DNA of 64,000 nucleotides from CAYUVH01 sp964448135. GTDB taxonomy: Bacteria > Verrucomicrobiota > Verrucomicrobiia > Limisphaerales > UBA8199. The DNA is taken from assembly GCA_964448135.1 (NCBI GenBank), contig CAYUVH010000052.1, forward strand, positions 62,001-126,000. The letters are read 5' to 3'. Position numbers and translations under genes: made by a program. The notes under the pieces are model-generated. The model did no database searches and was not told the DNA's origin. It saw nothing but the letters and a program-made list of their open reading frames with translations. Positions 15,550 through 22,451 of the stretch are shown here, one piece after another; position 1 is the stretch's first letter; the number at the start of each line of letters is the position of its first letter.

Positions 15550-16464
15550 TCAGGCCTTGAAATGCCGGCGATACAGCCGGAAGGCATCCGCCGCCCGGCC
15601 GGGAAGATAACGCATGATGCTTTCGGGATCGGCCGCCAGTTTACCGACCATTTCCAGGTTGTGCTCGTAGCCGAGATACTCGGCTTTCATATCGCGAATC
15701 GGATCATGGATGTTGCGCGCCTGATAGACCGAGGCCTTGGTCCAGACGACCTTCGCGCCGAGCGCCTGCAAATAGTAGCCGGCCCAAATGTCGTCCATCC
15801 GGCCGACATGCGGAAAAAGGAAATAGTGCTTCAACCACTTGCCGGTGATGAAGGTGTTCTGCGAATTGAACGGCCCCATCCGGTTGGCCGCGATTGGAAA
15901 GCAGGCGGGATCGAACTTGCACTCGGGCTTGTGCTCCATCCGGCAGATGGCGTCGATGTCCGGGTCGCCGTTCCAAAAGTCGGCCTGCACATCGGGCGTG
16001 ATTTTGCGGCGGCTCTTCCGCGAATAGTCACGCTTGGGCAGCAGTTGCAGCGGGTAGCCCCGATGCCAGATCCTGGCATGATTCGTCGCGCCCACCGGGT
16101 CGAACGCCGGCAAGTCGGTTTCGTAATAGTTCACTTCGGTCTTCCGGCCCAGCACGAGGTTTTCGCCCCAGCCGGGCTCGGGAATGTTGTCGTCATCCAC
16201 CACGGCCACGATGTCCGCCTTCAGATCGTGCGCCCAGAGCAGGCCCAGGTTGCGGCGCTGGATGCAATTCCAACCAATCGCTTCCGACAAGGCCGGATCG
16301 TATTTCTCCTGCTGCTCCGGCGTCACGTAAGTGCCGCGCTTCAATTTGTAGGGCGGCGTCTTTTTATCGCCGATCACCACCAGGGACCAGTCTTTCATCG
16401 CATCAAAGCGGAGGATGGCCTCGGTGGGTGGATTGATGGTCGTGGTTACGATTACTTTGTTCAT
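15550..16464 (-). CDS. STELLO-like glycosyltransferase (DUF288 type)
   Basis: A 304-residue protein similar in pattern to STELLO/DUF288 proteins. Near the start comes DWSLVVIGDKKTPPYKL, then a WNCIQRRNLGLLWA segment and the probable metal-binding DDDN in DIVAVVDDDNIPEPGW. These follow the order seen in the GT-A-like half of that family. Eukaryotic STELLO proteins are Golgi glycosyltransferase-like proteins linked to cellulose synthase assembly. Bacterial relatives occur in capsule/EPS gene clusters with unknown specificity. Its place between an FkbM methyltransferase and an epimerase supports a polysaccharide role. Family call is from memory of the motif order. Confidence 0.72.
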   Translation of the reverse strand: MNKVIVTTTINPPTEAILRFDAMKDWSLVVIGDKKTPPYKLKRGTYVTPEQQEKYDPALSEAIGWNCIQRRNLGLLWAHDLKADIVAVVDDDNIPEPGWGENLVLGRKTEVNYYETDLPAFDPVGATNHARIWHRGYPLQLLPKRDYSRKSRRKITPDVQADFWNGDPDIDAICRMEHKPECKFDPACFPIAANRMGPFNSQNTFITGKWLKHYFLFPHVGRMDDIWAGYYLQALGAKVVWTKASVYQARNIHDPIRDMKAEYLGYEHNLEMVGKLAADPESIMRYLPGRAADAFRLYRRHFKA

Positions 16465-16494
16465 GAGTCGTTAAGTGCCGGTCTTTGGTTGAAA

Positions 16495-17256
16495 TTAAGC
16501 GGAGCCGCCGACGGTTTGGTACACCGCCTGGTAATGAAGCCCGGTTTCGCTGAGATTGCCCGGAAGCTTGTGCTCGCGGTAGCCAAATCGTTCGAGAAAC
16601 GCCAGAAATTCAGGCAGCGAAGTCTGAAATGACGGGAACGCAAAGACATGCACCTCGATGACCAGCACCGGATGATGCGCCTGCAAAAGTTTTTCAGCAC
16701 CACGCAAAACACTCAATTCCGCGCCTTCCACATCTATTTTGATCAACCGCACCGGTGGAGGCAGGTCAGGCAGACAGTCATCCAGCCGCGTGTTCGGCAC
16801 CCAGGAACCGCGGGTGTTTCCGCCTGACTGCCGCAACGACGCCGTCACTCCCAACTCTTCCGCGCCGCTAAACATCTGCAGCGTGGGATCCCGTGAGTCC
16901 GACACCGCGGAAGGAATCGCCTTTACCACATTCTCCAGTTTGTTGAGCCGGATATGATGCTTCAGCCGCTCGAAATTCGCCGGTATCGGCTCAAACGCCC
17001 GCACTGCGCCCTTCGACCCCACTAGCACTCCCGCAAGCAGCGCGTGCAGTCCAAAATTCGCCCCCGCGTCCACCATGCAATCCCCCGGGCGCAAATGCTT
17101 CGTCAATATTTCCTGCACCGGCGCTTCACCGGCGACATCCCAGCGTCGCAGCGACTCATCGAGGCGGATTTCCCGGTCGCCAATTCGAAATGGCACACCC
17201 CGAAAGCCGTGTCGCACACGAAACAGCGTGTCTCTTAATCTGGGGAAGGCGTGCAT
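16495..17256 (-). CDS. FkbM-family methyltransferase
   Basis: A 253-residue SAM-dependent methyltransferase. The FkbM hallmarks are present: CMVDAGANFGLHALLAG binds SAM, VRAFEPIPANFERLKHHI follows as the acidic strand and loop, and LIKIDVEGAELSVLRGAEKLL is the C-terminal signature. FkbM-like enzymes O-methylate sugars or polyketides. In polysaccharide loci they usually methylate a hydroxyl of one sugar residue. ATG 17256 overlaps the end of the upstream GT2 gene by 22 bases. The stop is 30 bases before the STELLO-like gene. Confidence 0.88.
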   Translation of the reverse strand: MHAFPRLRDTLFRVRHGFRGVPFRIGDREIRLDESLRRWDVAGEAPVQEILTKHLRPGDCMVDAGANFGLHALLAGVLVGSKGAVRAFEPIPANFERLKHHIRLNKLENVVKAIPSAVSDSRDPTLQMFSGAEELGVTASLRQSGGNTRGSWVPNTRLDDCLPDLPPPVRLIKIDVEGAELSVLRGAEKLLQAHHPVLVIEVHVFAFPSFQTSLPEFLAFLERFGYREHKLPGNLSETGLHYQAVYQTVGGSA

Positions 17257-18194
17257 TTGCGAAATAAATTAAAAACCGGCAGCCCCATCATGCGGCGGGC
17301 CAGCAAGCCCTTACCCTTCCGCCCGCGCTGCCAGGCCAGATCCAGCCAGTGTCGGGACAGGTTGCGGGATTCTTCCGCAACGGCCTGGTTGCGATGCTTG
17401 CGCGCGAGCAAAAACAATCCTTCGTAAAGCCGCATCAGGCTTTCGCATTGGCCGGCCGTCGGTTCCTGGCCGCGTTCCTTCAGCCATTCCAAATTCGCAT
17501 TCGCGGCATTGTGCAAACCGGCAAACCATTTTTCCGGGTCTTCGTCCTGCGTCCGGCAGTCGGCCGTCTTCCATCGGTAAAGCGCGCCGCAACTATCGGA
17601 ATTCACCCACTTCGAAGTGGAGTTGAGCACCTTGAACCAGAACGCAATGTCCTCACCCAAAAAACGGTCCAGTTCCTCTGGCCACAAAAAATCCTCGCTC
17701 AACACAGATCGTCGCACGATCACGGCATTCACTGACCACGGACAAAAAGCGATCACGGAATCCAGCAACTGCGCATGAGTCTTTCCATAAGTCGAAGGCC
17801 GCTCCAGCGGCAGCAGGTAATTCGGCGAATCCGTAAATCTCCGCCAGCAGCCCGCCACGAGATCCACGTCTCCTTTCGCATCGCGCAACAGTGCTTCGGC
17901 ATGGTCCGGTTGTGCCAGGTCGTCCGCATCCAGAAAAAGCATCCATTCCCCTGTCGCCGCACGAATTCCCGCATTGCGCGCCGCGCCGGGGCCGGTGACC
18001 TCCGCCACGAGCAATTGGATGCGCGAATCCACTTTGACCAGCTCGCGCACTTTGGCCGGACCATCATCCTGAGAGCCGTTTTCGACGACGATCATTTCCC
18101 AGTCGGAGATCGTCTGCCGGCGGACCGACTCAATGGTATCGGCAATGAACGCACCTTTGTTGTGCAACGGCGTGATGAAACTGACGCGCACCAT
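17235..18194 (-). CDS. Glycosyltransferase family 2 protein
   Basis: A 319-residue GT-A transferase starting at ATG 18194 (MVRVSFITPLHNKGAFI); a TTG two codons upstream overlaps the previous stop and is possible. The GT2 pattern is complete: SVRRQTISDWEMIVVENGSQDDG for the nucleotide-binding region, GPGAARNAGIRAATGEWMLFLDADDLAQPDH for the DxD motif and loop. The C-terminal part is helical and rich in Arg and Lys, without a clear membrane anchor. It would add a sugar from a UDP- or GDP-sugar to the growing lipid-linked glycan. It overlaps the FkbM gene by 22 bases, so the two are co-translated. Confidence 0.88.
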   Translation of the reverse strand: MVRVSFITPLHNKGAFIADTIESVRRQTISDWEMIVVENGSQDDGPAKVRELVKVDSRIQLLVAEVTGPGAARNAGIRAATGEWMLFLDADDLAQPDHAEALLRDAKGDVDLVAGCWRRFTDSPNYLLPLERPSTYGKTHAQLLDSVIAFCPWSVNAVIVRRSVLSEDFLWPEELDRFLGEDIAFWFKVLNSTSKWVNSDSCGALYRWKTADCRTQDEDPEKWFAGLHNAANANLEWLKERGQEPTAGQCESLMRLYEGLFLLARKHRNQAVAEESRNLSRHWLDLAWQRGRKGKGLLARRMMGLPVFNLFRKCTPSPD

Positions 18195-18196
18195 GA

Positions 18197-19342
18197 TCAA
18201 CCGGGAAACGCTGATTCCAGCGCGGTTTCGAAATCAGCCTGCAGCTTGGCGGGATTGAAATCGGTGTCATACGCCCGCCGGGCCGCCGCCGCGAGTTGCT
18301 TCTGTCGCTCTGGATCGTCCGCCAGCCGCTTCAGTTCCGCCAGCAACTTTCGCGGTTTCGGATCGCACACGCACAATGCCGCGTCGTGTTTTCGGGCCCA
18401 TTGCACGACCGACGCCTGCTCCGGCGCCCAAATGACGACCGGACGGCCCAGCCGGCAATAATCAACCAGCTTCGTCGCAAAGCACGTTCGTACCCGCCGG
18501 TTCTGCTCCGGCTCGAAAAACATCGCCACGAGGTAGACGTCAAAGCTTTGGAACCAGCGCTCAAATTCCGCACCGTCCAAAAAGCCGTGGAGCAATCCGC
18601 GCGCGCGCATGGCTGCTTTCAACGGCTCCGGCAATTGAGGTTCGGCGCCGCGAAACTCCATCCGAATCTCCTCCTGCCCCAGCACGACCTCGGCCAGTCG
18701 CGCCAGCATCGGGCCGTAATCGAACATGTTGCCGAGATAGACCGCGCGCAATGGGTTGCCTCCCGGAACAAACGGCGCCACCGGCGTCGTCGTTGCATCC
18801 GGCATCGGCAGCACCACATGCGAATTTGGGTGCGGTCCTAGTTCCGCTTTCATGCCGTCCGCGATGGCGAGGCTCACTTTCGATGCTCGATGCAATTGCC
18901 GGTAACGCTGCTCCAGCGCGCCGCGCATTAATCCGTGCACCCGGCTGATATCCGGCCACCAATCATCGAATTTTGCCAACAACGGCAATCCGTGCAGCGC
19001 TGCGTATCGTTGTGCCACCCAACACCCATCCAGCGTCGCCAGCGTGAAAACGAGCGAGCGCCGGTGGTTTCGGTCAGGCGCAGGCAGATGTTTCTCCAGC
19101 GGCTTGGTGTTGTGCAAACGGAACGACAAGTCGGCCGCAAACCGCGCGAACCGCGTCCGTTTTAATCGCCCAATCATTTTTGCGAGCCGATGCCCGGGCA
19201 GAATTTCGCTGATTTCCGCAGGCAAAACCGTCATCGAGATGCCCGCCCGATTCACGAGGTGGCGATGCATCGTCATGCTCGCCGCGCTGGTCGGCGCCGG
19301 GCGAATCGAGGAAACCATGATGACATGCACCGGCTCCTTCAT
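18197..19342 (-). CDS. Glycosyltransferase family 4-like protein
   Basis: A 381-residue GT-B type protein. ATG 19342 overlaps the stop of the ABC ATPase gene as ATGA. It opens VHVIMVSSIRPAPTSAASMTMHRHLVNRAG, a phosphate-loop-like N-terminus. LRAVYLGNMFDYGPMLARLAE marks the donor domain, and CFATKLVDYCRLGRPVVIWAPEQASVVQWA the donor-site helix. The usual EX7E motif is degenerate. It is the first glycosyltransferase after the export genes and probably acts on an early residue of the chain, but this is only an order-based guess. Confidence 0.8.
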   Translation of the reverse strand: MKEPVHVIMVSSIRPAPTSAASMTMHRHLVNRAGISMTVLPAEISEILPGHRLAKMIGRLKRTRFARFAADLSFRLHNTKPLEKHLPAPDRNHRRSLVFTLATLDGCWVAQRYAALHGLPLLAKFDDWWPDISRVHGLMRGALEQRYRQLHRASKVSLAIADGMKAELGPHPNSHVVLPMPDATTTPVAPFVPGGNPLRAVYLGNMFDYGPMLARLAEVVLGQEEIRMEFRGAEPQLPEPLKAAMRARGLLHGFLDGAEFERWFQSFDVYLVAMFFEPEQNRRVRTCFATKLVDYCRLGRPVVIWAPEQASVVQWARKHDAALCVCDPKPRKLLAELKRLADDPERQKQLAAAARRAYDTDFNPAKLQADFETALESAFPG

Positions 19343-20649
19343 ACGGGAGATTCCGGAGCTGATTCCCGCGGCAGTTTGCGCGTCGGCCCGGCCGGCAGGC
19401 TCGTTTCACCCCAGTAAGTTGAGAGCCAGCCCGCCGCCATGCCATGGCGGTTCAAGGGCGGGTCGATATCGAAGTGCAAAACATTTTTCACGATGTCGTG
19501 CAGCAGCGTGCTGCCGAGCCAGTCCTCCTGCAGAACCGCGACGTCGAGTGAGTATTGGCCCGGGGCCAGCGAGTGATCGTTCAAATGAATCTCCAGATCG
19601 GCCGTTTCCCCTGCCGCCAGGCTGAACGGCGCGGCGCTGAAACAAGTCCCAATCGGTTTCAAATCGCCGCCGAGCACGGTGACCGCCAGGACCGCGCTGT
19701 CCAGCGCCGCCGCGCACCGCACCCGCACACCCACCGCCAGGTCCTTGCCGAACTCAAAGCGGCTGGACCTGGCCGGGAACCAGACACGCTCAATCACGCC
19801 TGATCCGGTACCCCACATCGGTCGCTGAACGCGCGTAAAATCCTCCAACCATCCGGAAGCCGCCGACGAAGCACCGAGATAAGCCGAGATCGCCTGTCCG
19901 GTCGGGCCCGCAAATATGGTTTTGCCCTGGGACAGCACGATGGCCCGCGTCGTCAAACGCTCGACCGCCTTCAAATCGTGGCTCACAAACAAAATGGTGC
20001 GGCCCTGCCCCCGGGCCACACTTTCCATCTTGCCGAGGCACTTCTTTTGAAATTCCGCGTCCCCCACCGCCAGCACTTCGTCGACGATCAGGATTTCCGG
20101 CTCCAGATGCGCCGCGACGGCGAAAGCCAGCCGCACATACATCCCCGACGAATATCGTTTCACCGGTGTATCCAGGAACTTCTCCACCTCCGCAAACGCC
20201 ACCATCTCATCGAAGCGCGCGCGAATTTCCGCCCGGCTCATGCCCAGGATCGATCCGTTGAGGAAAATGTTTTCGCGCCCGGTCAATTCGGGATGAAAGC
20301 CCGTGCCGACCTCCAGCAAACTTGCCACCCGCCCGCGAATACGCACCCGGCCTTCCGTGGGTTCCGTGATGCGGCTGAGCACCTTGAGCAGCGTCGATTT
20401 GCCGGCGCCGTTGCGGCCGATTATCCCCACCACCTCTCCCGGCTGGATGTCGAACGATACGTCACGCAACGCCCAGAAATCCTCGACCGCGGCGTTCTGC
20501 CGGCGCACGGCCGCCTTGCGCCGCAACCACGCCAGCGGATGCGTGGCCACGTGATTCAACACATGCCGCAATCCGTCATGTTTGCTCAGCACGTGGCGCA
20601 GCCGGTAACATTTGCCGAGGCCTTCAACCGAAATTACGGGATTGGACAT
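19339..20649 (-). CDS. ABC transporter ATP-binding protein for polysaccharide export (Wzt-like)
   Basis: A 436-residue ABC ATPase with a C-terminal carbohydrate-binding domain. ATG 20649 (MSNPVISVEGLGKCYRLR) is preferred; 67 extra in-frame codons upstream would lie inside the permease gene. Walker A is GRNGAGKST at 78-86, the signature loop YSSGM at 166-170, Walker B ILIVDE at 186-191 and the switch His is 224 (SHD). Residues from about 275 to 420 form a beta-rich domain like the Wzt C-terminal domain, which in known systems recognises the modified end of the polymer before export. With the permease it would move a finished lipid-linked polysaccharide to the periplasm using ATP. Confidence 0.92.
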   Translation of the reverse strand: MSNPVISVEGLGKCYRLRHVLSKHDGLRHVLNHVATHPLAWLRRKAAVRRQNAAVEDFWALRDVSFDIQPGEVVGIIGRNGAGKSTLLKVLSRITEPTEGRVRIRGRVASLLEVGTGFHPELTGRENIFLNGSILGMSRAEIRARFDEMVAFAEVEKFLDTPVKRYSSGMYVRLAFAVAAHLEPEILIVDEVLAVGDAEFQKKCLGKMESVARGQGRTILFVSHDLKAVERLTTRAIVLSQGKTIFAGPTGQAISAYLGASSAASGWLEDFTRVQRPMWGTGSGVIERVWFPARSSRFEFGKDLAVGVRVRCAAALDSAVLAVTVLGGDLKPIGTCFSAAPFSLAAGETADLEIHLNDHSLAPGQYSLDVAVLQEDWLGSTLLHDIVKNVLHFDIDPPLNRHGMAAGWLSTYWGETSLPAGPTRKLPRESAPESPV

Positions 20650-20660
20650 GGTCAGGCGGT

Positions 20661-21491
20661 CTAAATGACGTCCGCGAATGTTCGCTCCATCTTCCGGAAA
20701 TACCAGACTCCGCTGGCAATCAGGAGACCGACCACGATGCACGACATGACGAGCTCCGAGACGGTCAGCACCGTTTCTCCCCGCAGCAACGCCCATCGAA
20801 AGCCGTCGATCACCCCCACCATTGGGTTGAGCGAATACAGCAACCGCCATTTTTCCGGGACCAGCGTGGTGCTGATGCCGACCGGAGAGGCGTACAAACC
20901 AAATTGCACGAGGAAGGGAACGATATAGCGAAAATCACGGTACCGAACCGTGAGCGCACACAACCACAAGCCCGCCCCGAACGACGCGCCAAACGCCAGC
21001 ACGACAAACAGCGGCAACGCCAGCAGCCGCCAGTCTGGCAAAAATCCATACCACACCATCATGCCCGCCAGCAGCCCGAGCGTGATCAAAAAGTCCACAA
21101 AACTCGTGATGACCGAACTCGCGGGCGCGATCAAGCGCGGGAAATAGACTTTGGCGATCAGGTTGGCATTGCCCACCAGGCTGTTGCTCGACTCCGCCAG
21201 GCTCGTCGCGAAAAACTGCCACGGCAGCATTGCCGCCATGACCATCAGGGTATAAGGCGCGGCGCCCGGGGCGGACAGCCGGGCGATCTTGTTGAACACC
21301 ACCGTGAATACCAGGGTGGTTAAGAGCGGACGCACCACGGCCCAAGCCACGCCGATCACGGTCTGCTTGTAGCGCACCAACAGGTCGCGCCAGGCGAGGA
21401 AGTAAAACAGTTCGCGATACCGCCACAGGTCGCGCCAGTAGTTTTTTTCCGCGCGACCCGCTTCGAGAATCGTTTCCTGCACTGGACTCAT
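20661..21491 (-). CDS. ABC-2 type polysaccharide export permease (Wzm-like)
   Basis: A 276-residue permease starting at ATG 21491 (MSPVQETILEAGRAEKNYW); an upstream TTG is possible. It has an amphipathic N-terminus, then LFYFLAWRDLLVRYKQTVIGVAWAVVRPLL split over the first membrane helix, and six hydrophobic segments in total. The C-terminal part VLTVSELVMSCIVVGLLIASGVWYFRKMERTFADVI is typical of the ABC-2/Wzm family. It pairs with the ATPase 11 bases downstream. It is the first structural gene of the EPS operon, and 173 bases separate it from the regulator gene that lies upstream in the same direction. Confidence 0.93.
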   Translation of the reverse strand: MSPVQETILEAGRAEKNYWRDLWRYRELFYFLAWRDLLVRYKQTVIGVAWAVVRPLLTTLVFTVVFNKIARLSAPGAAPYTLMVMAAMLPWQFFATSLAESSNSLVGNANLIAKVYFPRLIAPASSVITSFVDFLITLGLLAGMMVWYGFLPDWRLLALPLFVVLAFGASFGAGLWLCALTVRYRDFRYIVPFLVQFGLYASPVGISTTLVPEKWRLLYSLNPMVGVIDGFRWALLRGETVLTVSELVMSCIVVGLLIASGVWYFRKMERTFADVI

Positions 21492-21664
21492 GAGTAACAA
21501 GCTGCCGCCCTTGGTTGATTGCCGTGGTTTTCGGCAAAACCTGATTCACGTTTTGACGGCTGCGGGGAATGCTGCGTTCGCCCGGTTCCAACCGTGTATT
21601 TTATTTTCCGGATCACGTCCGGATTTCCGCCCCGCGGCGCTGCACCGCACCTCGGGGAAATTCT
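21492..21664 (-). promoter_or_regulatory. Leader of the EPS operon with paired TCCGGAT sites
   Basis: This 173-base gap separates the regulator gene from the first export gene. Two copies of TCCGGAT at 21607-21613 and 21618-21624 start 11 bases apart, about one helical turn, and each contains the palindrome TCCGGA. Such spacing fits a protein dimer bound on one face of the DNA, so this is a candidate operator for the operon. I see no convincing promoter hexamers and no strong terminator hairpin, so read-through from the regulator gene is possible. Confidence 0.3.
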
Positions 21665-22195
21665 TCAACCCAAAATCCGTATCACCAGCGGCAGCACCCG
21701 CCGCACATTCTTCCCCCAGCTTTGGAGCATCTTCACCCGCGCCGCGACCTGGGCCCGATCCGCCGCCGGCACTTCGTCGAGTTGGGTTACAATCCGGTCC
21801 AGCCGCGCGCGCCCGCTATCCAGGTGTGGTTCCACCTGGTCACGGAGAAATCGCGACACCAGTTCCCGCAGCTTCGCCACCGCCTCATAATGCGTCCGCC
21901 GGTCCCCCGGCACATAAACCATCCGGACCGCGCCGGCATTGCGAAGAAATTTGAGGCCCTGGCTGGCCGAGCCTTTGCTGAGACCCAGCCGCTCGATCAA
22001 GTCGTCCATCGCCAGGGGTTTCGCGGAGATATATAGCAAACCGTAGATTTCGCCCAGGGAACGGGGCTGTCCCAGCACCCGGGACAATTGGACGAACGCC
22101 TCGATGACCTCCGTTTCCACCGCATTCAACCGCGGCGCCGCGCCAGTTGCGCGTCCACCTGCCGTTGTTTTGGGTTGTTCCACGCCGGCTAACAT
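21665..22195 (-). CDS. GbsR/MarR-family transcriptional regulator
   Basis: A 176-residue winged-helix regulator. The DNA-binding region shows the GbsR-type pattern SLGEIYGLLYISAKPLAMDDLIERLGLSKGSASQ, split around residues 45-80, followed by LKFLRNAGAVRMVYVPGDRRTHYEA, the wing. The C-terminal third is helical and probably dimerises. GbsR-like proteins repress or modulate neighbouring operons. In Verrucomicrobiota similar genes often precede exopolysaccharide/exosortase loci. It lies upstream of and parallel to the whole 20-kb operon. An inverted repeat at 22215-22252, just upstream of ATG 22195, is a likely site for autoregulation. Confidence 0.87.
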   Translation of the reverse strand: MLAGVEQPKTTAGGRATGAAPRLNAVETEVIEAFVQLSRVLGQPRSLGEIYGLLYISAKPLAMDDLIERLGLSKGSASQGLKFLRNAGAVRMVYVPGDRRTHYEAVAKLRELVSRFLRDQVEPHLDSGRARLDRIVTQLDEVPAADRAQVAARVKMLQSWGKNVRRVLPLVIRILG

Positions 22196-22214
22196 GGCAG
22201 GAACCGTACCAGAA

Positions 22215-22252
22215 AGTTTAGTTTGTTCAAGAAAAAATGAACAAATCGAACT
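22215..22252. promoter_or_regulatory. Inverted repeat upstream of the GbsR-like gene, candidate operator
   Basis: Two 15-base arms at 22215-22229 and 22238-22252 are inverted copies with 12 of 15 positions matching; the inner 8 bases (TTTGTTCA / TGAACAAA) match perfectly. The 8-base spacer is nearly all A on the plus strand. The site begins 20 bases upstream of the regulator start codon, where a repressor would block transcription. Binding by the GbsR-like protein is inferred from position. Confidence 0.55.
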
Positions 22253-22302
22253 GATTGTTATGCCTCAACTTCCGCCATCCCGCCTGAAGGGCCTTGTTTG
22301 AA

Positions 22303-22412
22303 CATGCCGAAGGCATGACAGAAAGTAGCCGGTCGGTCGTTCCGAGTCTTCGAGGAACGACCACCGGACAGAGTTTCCGACATTTTCTTCCATCCGATAA
22401 GGATGGCAGAGC
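22303..22412 (+). repeat. 110-bp three-hairpin repeat, copy 1
   Basis: This copy matches 47066-47175 (minus) over the same 110-base length. It contains CATGCC-GAA-GGCATG at 22303-22317, a central stem GTCGTTCC/GGAACGAC extended by CCGGT/ACCGG, and CATCC/GGATG near 22391-22405. The two copies share long identical blocks at the ends and in the central stem, while loops and linkers differ, which suggests that structure is preserved. It lies 40 bases beyond the protease stop and downstream of nothing else. No open frame of interest is present. Confidence 0.7.
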
Positions 22413-22451
22413 TTCCCTCATCACTTGCGATGGAGATCTTTCTCCACATCT

